Shown here: in pieces, positions 1 through 8,048 of the stretch | Layout of the letters: each line of letters begins with the position of its first letter | How positions within the stretch are numbered: position 1 is the first letter of the stretch | Source: an uncultured Prevotella sp. | Lineage (GTDB): Bacteria > Bacteroidota > Bacteroidia > Bacteroidales > Bacteroidaceae | Direction of reading: 5' to 3' | Length of the DNA stretch: 64,000 bases | Assembly: GCA_900551055.1 (NCBI GenBank) | Contig: URUK01000003.1 | Coordinates: 1-64,000 of the forward strand | Position numbers and translations under genes: made by a program | The notes under the pieces: generated by a model | What the model saw: the letters and a program-made list of their open reading frames with translations, nothing else | Databases searched by the model: none | What the model was told of the DNA's origin: nothing

Positions 1-20
1 TCTTATGCTTTTCGTACTGG

Positions 21-42
21 ATTCCGCGTCGGAGCGCGGAAT
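21..42. repeat. Short perfect inverted repeat at the left edge
   Basis: Eight-base arms ATTCCGCG and CGCGGAAT flank a 6-base loop. No gene can be tied to it within the window; it could be the terminator of a gene lying to the left. The rest of positions 1-322 holds no supported gene. Confidence 0.4.
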
Positions 43-108
43 GACAGTTACCAACCGACTATTTGAAATACAAAACAATATAAATTATTTCATTTCAAAG
101 AAGGATTA

Positions 109-127
109 TTCTTATGCCGAATTCACG
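109..127. repeat. Element-end motif TTCTTATGCCGAATTCACG
   Basis: This 19-mer matches, with two differences, the right end of the inverted-repeat pair at 30437-30455/30778-30796. It is probably one end of an element whose other end lies outside the window. Confidence 0.4.
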
Positions 128-269
128 TTAAACAAGGATAAGCCCCAAAATGCGCTAACCGCCAACTATTATAATGCACTTGCATTATAATTTGTCTTGA
201 ATACATATCAGATTGTCACATTATGCGGCAAACACCATCATCGTGCGCAATAAAATCATTATAAAACAT

Positions 270-277
270 TATCTTTG
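270..277 (+). promoter_or_regulatory. Bacteroidetes -7 box upstream of the GH8 gene
   Basis: TATCTTTG fits the TAnnTTTG -7 consensus, 46 bp before the GH8 start codon. No good TTTG -33 box lies 19 bp upstream, so the promoter may depend on an activator. Confidence 0.5.
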
Positions 278-322
278 CATACATCTTATCACCGTTTCAA
301 CTAAAAACAAAAAATTACGGCA

Positions 323-1567
323 ATGAAGCATTTAGGATTTTTATTGGCACTAAGCTGCATGCTCACATGCGTCGCAATGACATGCAAAGCAGAAGGCATC
401 GGGAGCAACACCACGACCGGCGACGCCGGCGGAGCATTTTACACGGGGAAATACAGAAACCTTTTCACCGAATATCTTGGCATCACACAACGTGAGACTG
501 ACGAGAGGATAGCGCAAATATGGAAACATTTTTTCGTTGATGAAGAAACGAAAGTGTATTTTGAAGACAGTGACAGCACGGCATATATTTATGACACAGG
601 CAACAAAGACGTAAGGACCGAAGGCATGTCATACGGCATGATGATATGCGTGCAGCTTGACAAACGCGCCGAGTTCGACAAGATTTGGAGATGGGCGAAG
701 CGGCACATGCTTTACACTTCAGGCAAGTGGAAAGGCTATTTCGCATGGCAGTGCTATCCTGATGGCAGCAAGATAGGCGGCGAACCGAGTTGCGCCACCG
801 ACGGGGAAATATATTTCATTACGTCGCTGTTCTTCGCATCCCACCGCTGGGGCGACGACGGGGCTTTCAACTATGGCCGCGAGGCGCAGCAGATACTGAG
901 AAACGTCATGTCGAAAGACGGCACGGAAGGCATCTTCAACATGTACGACGGCAAATCAAGGCTTGTGAGTTTCGTCCCTGACGAAAAATCATGGTGGTTC
1001 ACCGACCCGTCCTACCAGCTGCCGGCATTTCTCGAACTGTGGGCGATATGGTCTGATACGGACAAGGAGTTCTGGAAGCTTACGCCTGAAGCATCACGCC
1101 AGCTGCTGTGGAATTCGTCACATCCCGTCACAGGCCTGTTTCCCGACTACTCCGCCTTTGACGGTTCGCCGCTCCAGCCCAAATGGAAAACCGACTATGA
1201 CGCGAAACGCTACCAATACGACGCCACACGATGCGCAATGAACATCGGCATGGATTACAACTGGTTCGGCAAGGACAAAACCCGGCAGACTGAAATGATG
1301 ACACGGTTGCTCAAGTTCTTCAAAGAAGACGGTTTCACACACGGGCAGTTCAACCTCGACGGCACAGAGCCTACCGGCGGCTATACGGAAGGAATGGCCG
1401 GAGCCAACGCCGTAGGCGCATTCTGCCTGGAAGACAAAGCCTTAGCCAAGGAATACGTCAAGCGGCTGTGGGACACAAAGCCGCCGACAGGCCAGCTGCG
1501 CTACTTCAGCGGCATGGTTTACACGCTGTCCATGCTGCACGTGTCCGGGCATTTCAGGATTTATTGA
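323..1567 (+). CDS. Glycoside hydrolase family 8 (Rex-like exo-oligoxylanase or endoglucanase)
   Basis: This 414-residue secreted enzyme is predicted to cleave beta-1,4 glycosidic bonds in plant oligosaccharides. Residues 1-23 form a signal peptide. GH8 landmarks are visible: the proton-donor Glu in RTEGMSYGMM (E100), the conserved Asp in CATDGEIYF (D160) and the likely base Asp in YDATRCAMNIGMDYNWFG (D300). The TEGMSYGMMI and DATR versions resemble reducing-end xylose-releasing oligoxylanases more than cellulose-synthase-associated BcsZ, and no cellulose synthesis gene is nearby. It stands alone behind its own -7 box. Family assignment is firm; the exact substrate (xylo- or cello-oligosaccharide) is inferred. 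Confidence 0.88.
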   Translation: MKHLGFLLALSCMLTCVAMTCKAEGIGSNTTTGDAGGAFYTGKYRNLFTEYLGITQRETDERIAQIWKHFFVDEETKVYFEDSDSTAYIYDTGNKDVRTEGMSYGMMICVQLDKRAEFDKIWRWAKRHMLYTSGKWKGYFAWQCYPDGSKIGGEPSCATDGEIYFITSLFFASHRWGDDGAFNYGREAQQILRNVMSKDGTEGIFNMYDGKSRLVSFVPDEKSWWFTDPSYQLPAFLELWAIWSDTDKEFWKLTPEASRQLLWNSSHPVTGLFPDYSAFDGSPLQPKWKTDYDAKRYQYDATRCAMNIGMDYNWFGKDKTRQTEMMTRLLKFFKEDGFTHGQFNLDGTEPTGGYTEGMAGANAVGAFCLEDKALAKEYVKRLWDTKPPTGQLRYFSGMVYTLSMLHVSGHFRIY

Positions 1568-1594
1568 ACAGCCTGCCAAATACCCCTATATCAC

Positions 1595-1714
1595 AAAAGA
1601 CCGTGTATCGGCTTGCAAAAGACCGTGTATCGGCTTGCAAAAGACCGTATATCGGCTTGCAAAAGGCCACCTTTTACCGTGTAAAACATGAGTTCGGTAT
1701 AAGGTGACCTTTTG
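1595..1714. repeat. 22-bp phased array (a)
   Basis: AAAA-led units start at 1595, 1617, 1639, 1661 and 1683, an exact 22-bp period. The first three contain GACCGTGTATCGGCTTGC-type text, the fourth the full AAAAGGCCACCTTTT core. A further AAGGTGACCTTTT follows at about 1701. It lies between the convergent GH8 and BspA genes. Confidence 0.85.
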
Positions 1715-1744
1715 TCGATGCAATGTCATGTGAAAAGAAAAAGA

Positions 1745-1953
1745 AAAATGCAAATCATCTGTCATCTGTCAGATTTCGACGTAACATACTGGCAATCAGC
1801 GTACTACACACTGACAGATGAGAAATCAATCTGTCATAAATCCGTCAATAGCAAACTTGCCTGACAGATACCGGCTTCATCTGTCAGCCCCTAACACATT
1901 ATATTTCAGCATGTTACGTCGAAATCTGACAGATGACAGATGATTTGCATTTT
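1745..1953. mobile_element. MITE-like element, copy 1
   Basis: Terminal inverted repeats of 43 bp (1745-1787 and 1911-1953) are essentially perfect, starting AAAATGCAAATCATCTGTCA. Weaker symmetry extends further inward. The interior is rich in CTGACAGAT words and codes for nothing. A diverged copy lies at 30504-30724. Size (209 bp), symmetry and absence of coding suggest a miniature non-autonomous transposon; no target-site duplication could be assigned. Confidence 0.6.
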
Positions 1954-1974
1954 CTTTTCCATTTCGTACACTCG

Positions 1975-2045
1975 TTAAAACCATAACCGCACAACCCCAT
2001 AACCTCACAACCGTAAAACCCCATAACCGTAAAACTGCAAACAAA
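1975..2045. repeat. AACC/ATAACC low-complexity quasi-tandem tract
   Basis: Words such as CCATAACC and CCGTAAAAC recur seven or eight times. A shorter tract of the same type separates gcvH and gcvPA (37693-37732). Confidence 0.5.
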
Positions 2046-2051
2046 CCGCAA

Positions 2052-2093
2052 ACAAAAACGAGAGGCAAACACTGCATTCCGTGCTTGCCTCTC
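2052..2093 (-). terminator. Intrinsic terminator of the BspA genes
   Basis: Read on the minus strand, arms GAGAGGCAAGCAC and GTGTTTGCCTCTC (2060-2093) form a strong hairpin followed by GTTTTTGTT. It lies 28 bp past the stop codon of the downstream BspA gene. Confidence 0.8.
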
Positions 2094-2120
2094 GCCCTAA
2101 CTTTTTACGCCTTTGCGCCT

Positions 2121-4898
2121 TTACTTTATCAGCTGCTTACGACCGTTTATGATGTAGAGCCCAGGTTGCAGCTGGTTGATGTCGGTTACATTGAGGCGGA
2201 TGCCGTCAATGGTGTAAACCGCATTTACAGTCGTGCCTTCCGTAGGAACTTCTACGTTGCCGATGCCTGAAGATATGTCTTCCAATACATATCCGTAAAC
2301 AGATGCCAACTCAAGCGGTACGGTGAGATAAGCCTCGTGCGCTCCGTTCTCAAACTCCGAACCGTCAAGAACGCCGAAGAAGAAGCCCAGCTCGTCATTC
2401 TCGTTGTAAGACAGTTTGTAATACCACTCCCCGGGCGTTCCTTCAAACACTTCACGCCTGTCAGTACCACGGAGCATGTTTGTCGCTGGAGCTTTGCCGC
2501 TGCCCGTAGATGCTGTCACGTCAAACATAACCGTGCCAGGGCCGTTGCCTTTAACCAACAAGCCTGTACCTGACGGAACAACGCTGCCTTCAGCGTATGC
2601 GGCGGTAAGCTGAAACTCGTAGTTTTCTGCTGCTGACAACACTTCTGCCGTATAGCCTGTGAAACCAGCCGGCATTGTATATTGAGCCGTAGTGAAGTAA
2701 GTGGCATAACCCATATCGTCAGACGAATGTATCGTGCCGCATTCTGTCACAGTGTTATTAGGATAAGCTGCACTCCAAACGTCCTTGAAGCCGTATGGCA
2801 CATGCAGCGTGGGCGTAACGGCCTCATCGAACTCTATTGTAACGGGCTGTTCAGTATTGAACCATACGTCGGTAAGAGCCGTACAGCCGTTGAAAATATT
2901 TTCAGCGCGAACCCTGAACTCCGGCGACGGCATGTAAACCGTAGTAAGGCCGGTACATCCGTCAAACGCCATTGGGTCGATGATAGTCACTCCGTACGGA
3001 AGACGCAGCTCTGTCAGCTTCGGGCAGTTGCCCACGGCCTGATAACCTATTGTCTCAATGCCGTCAGGCAGGGTTATCTCTGTAAGCTCCGTGCAGTTTG
3101 AAAAAGAGTTCTGGCTGAGTGCCGTCACTCCGTCAGGCACAACAACCGATGTAAGCGATGCGCAATTGTCGAAAGCAAAGTTGCCGATAGCGGTCAGGTC
3201 CTCAGGCAGTTCTACAGCTTTAAGCGACTTGCAGCCCGTAAACGCATAAAAATCAATTGTTTCGACCGTTGACGGTATTACTACACGTTCCAACGCCGTG
3301 CAGCCTGCCATAACGCCGTATGACAATGTCTCGATGCCTTCGGGGAACTCCATTGAAGTAAGTTTCTCGCATCCGGCAAAAGCCTCAACGCCTACAGACT
3401 GTATCTGCGGAGAGAGGAGCAAGCTGCCAAGAGACTTGCAGTTTTTAAGCATGCCGTTGCTTATGCTGCGTATCTGCATGGGGATGTAAAAGCTTTCCAG
3501 ACTTGTGCATTCTGCAAAGGCGGAGTCGCCAATGGCAACAAGCAGCGACGGCAACTGTATTTCCTTCAACGAGCTGCAGCCTCTGAAAGCCAAGCTGCCA
3601 ATGGATGAAACAGTTACCGGCAGGTCGATACTTTCCAACTTCATACAGTTATAGAACGTATTGAAGTCAATCGTAGTCACTCCACTCGGTACTGTGATTG
3701 ATGTCAGTTCATGGCAATCCTGGAAAGCACCCGGACCGAAATATGTCACTGTTGACGGGATGTTGATGTCTTTCAGCATCACACACTCCCTGAAAGCTGT
3801 CTGACCTATCGTAATTATATTGTCAGGAAGCTTTACGCTTTCAAGCACCTTGCAGCCCCAGAACGTGCCTAATTCAATTGAAGTAACACCTTCAGGAATA
3901 GTTGCTGTTTCCAAACCATAACAGTCTCTAAAGGCATTTGAACCAATTGATGTGACTGTAGAAGGCAGGAAGTCGATATTTTTCAAACCGTCGCAGGCAT
4001 AAAAAACATTCTCGCCAACCGCTGTAACATTGCCGCCTATTGTAATGTCAGCCAAACTGTGGCAACTTAAAAACATATTTAAAGGCAATACTGTAATACC
4101 CGTACCAACTGTTGCCGAAGCTAAGTTGCTGCACTGGGAAAACAGGTTTCGCCCTACAGTAGTTACGCTATTAGGCAAAACCACTTCGGTTATGCCAGTA
4201 CAACCCTCAAAACAGCCGTCGCCCAGTGTTTCCAAACCTTCATGGAGGGTCAAAGTCTCGATGCAACGGCAATTAAGAAACGCATTGCTGCTTATCGCCT
4301 TAACACCTTCGGGCACATCAAGATTGGTAAGCAATTTGCCGTTTACATACAAGTTTTGTGAGAAGTTCACCGGGTTTGCCGTCCTGTCACCAAATTCTAT
4401 ACCACACCATGCCACAATGTCTGAAATACGCACTTCAGTCAAACCGCTACACTCGTAGAAAGCCCCTTCATCTATTTTACGCAACGAGGCAGGCAGAGTA
4501 ATTCTTGTAAGTGCACGGCAATACATAAACGCTTGGCTGCCTATGCTTTCAAGACCGTCGCCAAGGTCAATGCCTGCCAGCGAATAACAAGCTACAAAAG
4601 CACTGGCACCTATAGTCTTTACACTATTTGGCAGCGTAACCGACGTTACCGTTTGTTCGTAAAAAGCCATCTCGCCCACGCCTACAACCGCATACGTCAC
4701 GCCCTCAGACACGATTGTCTGCGGAATGGTTACGTCACCTGTATAAGTACCTGATGCGACAGTGGCCGTAGCCTGTTCTGTATTCAAATCATAATTGATG
4801 CCATCTATAGTCACCGCCGACCATAACGGCATCCCTATGGCGAGCAGCAGTGAACCCACTGCCGCCCGCATTATATTCAAATGTTTTCTCATAAACAT
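2121..4898 (-). CDS. BspA-like leucine-rich-repeat surface protein (925 aa)
   Basis: This is a secreted protein made mostly of LRR_5 (Treponema/BspA-type) repeats of about 23 residues with the pattern IGxxAFxxCxxLxxIxLPxxVxx. In related bacteria such proteins are surface adhesins or mucin/host-binding proteins; that role is inferred. A signal peptide occupies roughly residues 1-28, repeats run from about 50 to 690, then a beta-rich domain and a C-terminal tail with YTIDG and QPGLYIINGRK motifs, typical of Bacteroidales secreted proteins and possibly a type IX sorting signal. An in-frame Met at residue 3 is an alternative start. It follows the paralogous gene at 4908 by 9 bp, so the two are cotranscribed. 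Confidence 0.88.
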   Translation of the reverse strand: MFMRKHLNIMRAAVGSLLLAIGMPLWSAVTIDGINYDLNTEQATATVASGTYTGDVTIPQTIVSEGVTYAVVGVGEMAFYEQTVTSVTLPNSVKTIGASAFVACYSLAGIDLGDGLESIGSQAFMYCRALTRITLPASLRKIDEGAFYECSGLTEVRISDIVAWCGIEFGDRTANPVNFSQNLYVNGKLLTNLDVPEGVKAISSNAFLNCRCIETLTLHEGLETLGDGCFEGCTGITEVVLPNSVTTVGRNLFSQCSNLASATVGTGITVLPLNMFLSCHSLADITIGGNVTAVGENVFYACDGLKNIDFLPSTVTSIGSNAFRDCYGLETATIPEGVTSIELGTFWGCKVLESVKLPDNIITIGQTAFRECVMLKDINIPSTVTYFGPGAFQDCHELTSITVPSGVTTIDFNTFYNCMKLESIDLPVTVSSIGSLAFRGCSSLKEIQLPSLLVAIGDSAFAECTSLESFYIPMQIRSISNGMLKNCKSLGSLLLSPQIQSVGVEAFAGCEKLTSMEFPEGIETLSYGVMAGCTALERVVIPSTVETIDFYAFTGCKSLKAVELPEDLTAIGNFAFDNCASLTSVVVPDGVTALSQNSFSNCTELTEITLPDGIETIGYQAVGNCPKLTELRLPYGVTIIDPMAFDGCTGLTTVYMPSPEFRVRAENIFNGCTALTDVWFNTEQPVTIEFDEAVTPTLHVPYGFKDVWSAAYPNNTVTECGTIHSSDDMGYATYFTTAQYTMPAGFTGYTAEVLSAAENYEFQLTAAYAEGSVVPSGTGLLVKGNGPGTVMFDVTASTGSGKAPATNMLRGTDRREVFEGTPGEWYYKLSYNENDELGFFFGVLDGSEFENGAHEAYLTVPLELASVYGYVLEDISSGIGNVEVPTEGTTVNAVYTIDGIRLNVTDINQLQPGLYIINGRKQLIK

Positions 4899-4907
4899 AC
4901 ATAATTA

Positions 4908-7262
4908 TTATTTACTGATGCAAACTTTCTTGCCGTTGATGATGTAAAGGCCGGGAGCCAAGTTGTCGTTTACCTCTTCAGCTATCTTTACGCCGCCAAA
5001 CGTGTAGACACCCTTAGGTGCGTTCTGCTCCTCGTCGGCAACAACTTCATTGATGCCACTTGTTATGTCGTCGAGCAAGAAACCGCCTTCCGGAGCCTGT
5101 TCAGCCGGAATTTCGATGTAACAATTATGTGCCGGCAATGTAAATCCGTCTCTTCCCGGTGCAGGCATGAAACCGAATGTATCGCCTGAATAACCCAACG
5201 TAAAGTAGGCTTTTGTGCTTTCTTTCCTTATAGTAGCGTTTTCGTCAGTACCGTGCAGAATGTTCTCTCCGTCAAACACTTCACTGTCTTCTGTGTCAAC
5301 CTCGAACATCTTGAAAGCACCGTTCTCAGCATAAATCAGCAAAGGAGTATCATGAGGAACTAACTCTCCGGCCTTGAATGTTTTACCCTTATGCAGCACA
5401 TTGCCTGTATTGCCAGTCAAAGCATAGCCTTCCAGGCCTTCGGGCATGGTGTATCCTGCCATAATATAATAAGTAGAGTATTTCTCTTCCGGCAGAACCT
5501 CTATAACGCCAGCCTCCTTAAAGGTTGTTGTGGGGAAATCTTCCGCCCATGTGTCCATAGAGCCATAAGGAACATACACCGTAGTCGTAGATGGGAACGG
5601 CTGTGACGTAGGTATGCTTATATACGGAGTGTTAATCCATGCTTCCTCAAGGCTTGTGCACCCGGTGAATGCGCTATAACCTATTTGCTTTATTTCCGAG
5701 TTGCGCACTTCGACATACTTCAATCCCGTGCATCCTTGGCAGACACCGCTACCAATTGTCGCTGCATTCTTGGGGAACACTATTGACTCTAAAAGGACAC
5801 AGTCACGGAACGCATAACTACCTACAGATGTAACACCTTCAGGAATGGTTATTTTATCAAGCGACGAACAGCCACTGAACAAGAAATCACCTATTGTAGT
5901 TATGCCCTCTGGCAGAATGACATTGTTTAGCGACGTGCAGTATTGGAACACGCTGCCACCTAAAGTTGTGAGGTTCTCTGGCAGTTCAATCGTAGCCAGA
6001 TTAGAGCAACTTTGGAATGCAGAACCTGCAATTTCGGTAACGCTTTCAGGTATATTGATAGTAGTCAACGCCGAAGCCGACCAGAACGCATTGCTGCCAA
6101 TCCGGGTTATATCCTCGGGAAGCACAACGCTTGTAATCGTCTTGACTCCTGCGAACGTATAATCTTTCACTTCTCCTATACCTTCCGGGAAGGTAACATT
6201 AGCAGGCAACTCCTCACCGTTTATAAACAGCTGTGTATTTGCTGACGTATTAGCAGCAACAGGATTTGCCGTATTTGACTCAAACTTTATCTTGCACCAA
6301 CTAAGCAGGTCAGGAACGTTTACTTTCGCTAAAGTTTTATTACCCCAGCCCAAATTAAAGGCTTGGTCTTGAATTGTCTCCACGCCCTTGCCTAACGTTA
6401 CTTCCGTCAATGCACTGCAATTCGCGAACGCCTTGCTTTCTATCGTTTTCACATTGTCAGAGATAACAAGTGACTTCAAGCCTTGGCAGCCGTTGAAAGC
6501 TCCAGATGCTATACTTTCAAGACCGTTTCCAATAGTAACGCTTGTCAGTCCGCGGCAGCTTGAAAATGCCTCTGTGCCCAATTCTGTAACGTTGTCAGGT
6601 ATAGTCAGCTCCGTAAGGCCGTAGCAATAGTAGAACGCAGAGTTGCCTATTTTCTTAACGTTCGGGCCTATTGTCAATGAAGTAAGCTGATTATAATAAT
6701 AGAACGCGAAGTCACCGATTTCCGTCACCTCGTCAGGTATTGTCAATTCTGTAACAACCGAACCGTCAAGCGTCAACGCCTTCGACTGATACAACGGATT
6801 GGCAGTGTTGCTGCTGAAGTTGGTTTCGCACCATGCCGCCAAGTCTGTGATGTTGAGCGTTTTCAACGCCGTACACGAACCGAAAGCGCTAATGCCGACA
6901 GACTTGATACCTGTACCCCAGTTTACGGTAGTAAGTCCGGCGCAACCTGTAAAAGCGAACTCACCGATAGTCTCTACCGTGTTTGGTATCGTAACCGACG
7001 TTATCTTGTCCGTGTCATTCCTGTCTTCTTGGAATGCGCTTTCTCCGATGGCGGTGACGATGTACTCCACGTCTTCATACGTTATAGTTCCGGGTATGTT
7101 TATCTCGCCGGCGTACTCACCTGCCACTACTGTTGCAGTCTTAGTGTCTGCATTCAGCTCGTAATTGAACCCGTTAACTGTTACCGGTTCAGTTCCGCCC
7201 GTCTGAGCCGACACTATGCCGACAGCAATACATCCGAGCATTGAAAGTAAACATCTTTTCAT
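4908..7262 (-). CDS. BspA-like leucine-rich-repeat surface protein (784 aa)
   Basis: First gene of a tandem pair of LRR_5 surface proteins. The signal peptide is residues 1-19 (MKRCLLSMLGCIAVGIVSAQ). LRR_5 units with SAFxxCxxLxxVxIPxxV cover about residues 60-560, followed by a region resembling that of the neighbour and ending in APGLYIINGKK, a likely sorting tail. The shared N-terminal (VNGFNYELNADTKTATV) and C-terminal architecture with the downstream protein indicates tandem duplication and divergence. Adhesion is the expected function, not shown by the sequence. Confidence 0.88.
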   Translation of the reverse strand: MKRCLLSMLGCIAVGIVSAQTGGTEPVTVNGFNYELNADTKTATVVAGEYAGEINIPGTITYEDVEYIVTAIGESAFQEDRNDTDKITSVTIPNTVETIGEFAFTGCAGLTTVNWGTGIKSVGISAFGSCTALKTLNITDLAAWCETNFSSNTANPLYQSKALTLDGSVVTELTIPDEVTEIGDFAFYYYNQLTSLTIGPNVKKIGNSAFYYCYGLTELTIPDNVTELGTEAFSSCRGLTSVTIGNGLESIASGAFNGCQGLKSLVISDNVKTIESKAFANCSALTEVTLGKGVETIQDQAFNLGWGNKTLAKVNVPDLLSWCKIKFESNTANPVAANTSANTQLFINGEELPANVTFPEGIGEVKDYTFAGVKTITSVVLPEDITRIGSNAFWSASALTTINIPESVTEIAGSAFQSCSNLATIELPENLTTLGGSVFQYCTSLNNVILPEGITTIGDFLFSGCSSLDKITIPEGVTSVGSYAFRDCVLLESIVFPKNAATIGSGVCQGCTGLKYVEVRNSEIKQIGYSAFTGCTSLEEAWINTPYISIPTSQPFPSTTTVYVPYGSMDTWAEDFPTTTFKEAGVIEVLPEEKYSTYYIMAGYTMPEGLEGYALTGNTGNVLHKGKTFKAGELVPHDTPLLIYAENGAFKMFEVDTEDSEVFDGENILHGTDENATIRKESTKAYFTLGYSGDTFGFMPAPGRDGFTLPAHNCYIEIPAEQAPEGGFLLDDITSGINEVVADEEQNAPKGVYTFGGVKIAEEVNDNLAPGLYIINGKKVCISK

Positions 7263-7331
7263 ACTTGCTAAATTTTTATGTTAATAATAATATAATAATG
7301 AGGTGTGCGTCCGTCAATTAACACTCGTTCG

Positions 7332-7339
7332 CAAATTTA
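7332..7339 (-). promoter_or_regulatory. -7 box upstream of the BspA pair
   Basis: On the minus strand TAAATTTG matches TAnnTTTG, 70 bp before the 784-aa BspA start. The position 19 bp upstream reads TTTA instead of TTTG. Confidence 0.5.
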
Positions 7340-7365
7340 TCTGATTTCCAAATGTTTTTAAAATA

Positions 7366-7399
7366 AAATTGTTCACGATTCATAAATCGTGAACAATTT
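7366..7399. terminator. Perfect 15-bp-arm palindrome, probable terminator
   Basis: Arms AAATTGTTCACGATT and AATCGTGAACAATTT are perfectly complementary around a 4-base loop. On the minus strand the hairpin is followed by TTTATTTTAAAA, fitting a terminator for the three-gene operon ending at 7482. It also sits just upstream of the BspA -7 box, so a repressor operator is an alternative. Confidence 0.55.
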
Positions 7400-7481
7400 G
7401 TACCGTTTATTGCATAAATACTGCAATATTTTTATAAAAGCGGCAGAGAAGCGATGAAAAACCGGGCTTTGTCGCCAAATT

Positions 7482-8003
7482 TTATTTCAGCGACAACCTT
7501 ACCGTAACATTGCCACGGCCGAGTGCCGACTTTAGTTCTGAGGGCGAAACGCCGTCAATTCTGCCGAGGCGCGTGAAGTTCCATGAGTTGGTGTCGTAAT
7601 ATATCACAAGGAACTTGCCTTGATACAGGATGATGTCGCCTGCCGAGGTAGTAGTCTGCCTGTCGGTGCGCGGCAGGCTCGTCCCTATCGGGCCTACTTT
7701 CTCCATATTTGCGTAGTCTTCCATCTCGATTGTAACATCGCCATTGGCAAGCAGCTCAAGCAAAGCCTGCGCCGAGGCGTTGTTCTCCATTGTGGCGGTG
7801 AACGTCTTTCCGCCAATGTACAGTTTCATTTTGTCCGTTTCCATAACTCTTTCTGTTTTCTGTTCTTGCTTTTCCGTTGTTGTGCCGGCATGGCCTGTAC
7901 ATGCCGCCGTGGCAGAAGCGAACACCATCAGTGCGCCCAACAGCAGCCCCGGTCTTCGCATCCGGCCAATGCCTCTACGGCAGTTTGATTTCCTTTTTAT
8001 CAT
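7482..8003 (-). CDS. Cyclophilin-like fold lipoprotein
   Basis: A 173-residue protein with a basic N-terminus, a hydrophobic stretch (about 19-34) and a possible lipobox at ATAAC, then a low-complexity linker and a C-terminal cyclophilin-like beta-barrel (about 58-173; LYIGGKTFTATMENNASAQA, GDIILYQGKFLVIYYDTNSW, FTRLGRI). Members of this bacterial cyclophilin-like family are small and of unknown activity; prolyl isomerase function is not established for them. It is the last gene of a minus-strand operon, 45 bp after the aldo/keto reductase. Confidence 0.7.
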   Translation of the reverse strand: MIKRKSNCRRGIGRMRRPGLLLGALMVFASATAACTGHAGTTTEKQEQKTERVMETDKMKLYIGGKTFTATMENNASAQALLELLANGDVTIEMEDYANMEKVGPIGTSLPRTDRQTTTSAGDIILYQGKFLVIYYDTNSWNFTRLGRIDGVSPSELKSALGRGNVTVRLSLK

Positions 8004-8048
8004 TTTATGTGTTTTGTCTGTTAAATGTCTGTACGCCTTACGGCCAAG

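Noticed and set aside
323..1567. GH8 gene as the bcsZ cellulase of a cellulose synthesis operon
   Set aside because: No bcsA, bcsB or related gene is adjacent, and the TEGMSYGMM/DATR motifs fit oligoxylanase-like members better.
1595..1714. 22-bp arrays as simple transcription terminators
   Set aside because: They occur also between divergent genes (22872, 51427, 62049) and next to separate good terminators (57277, 63596), so termination cannot be their general role.
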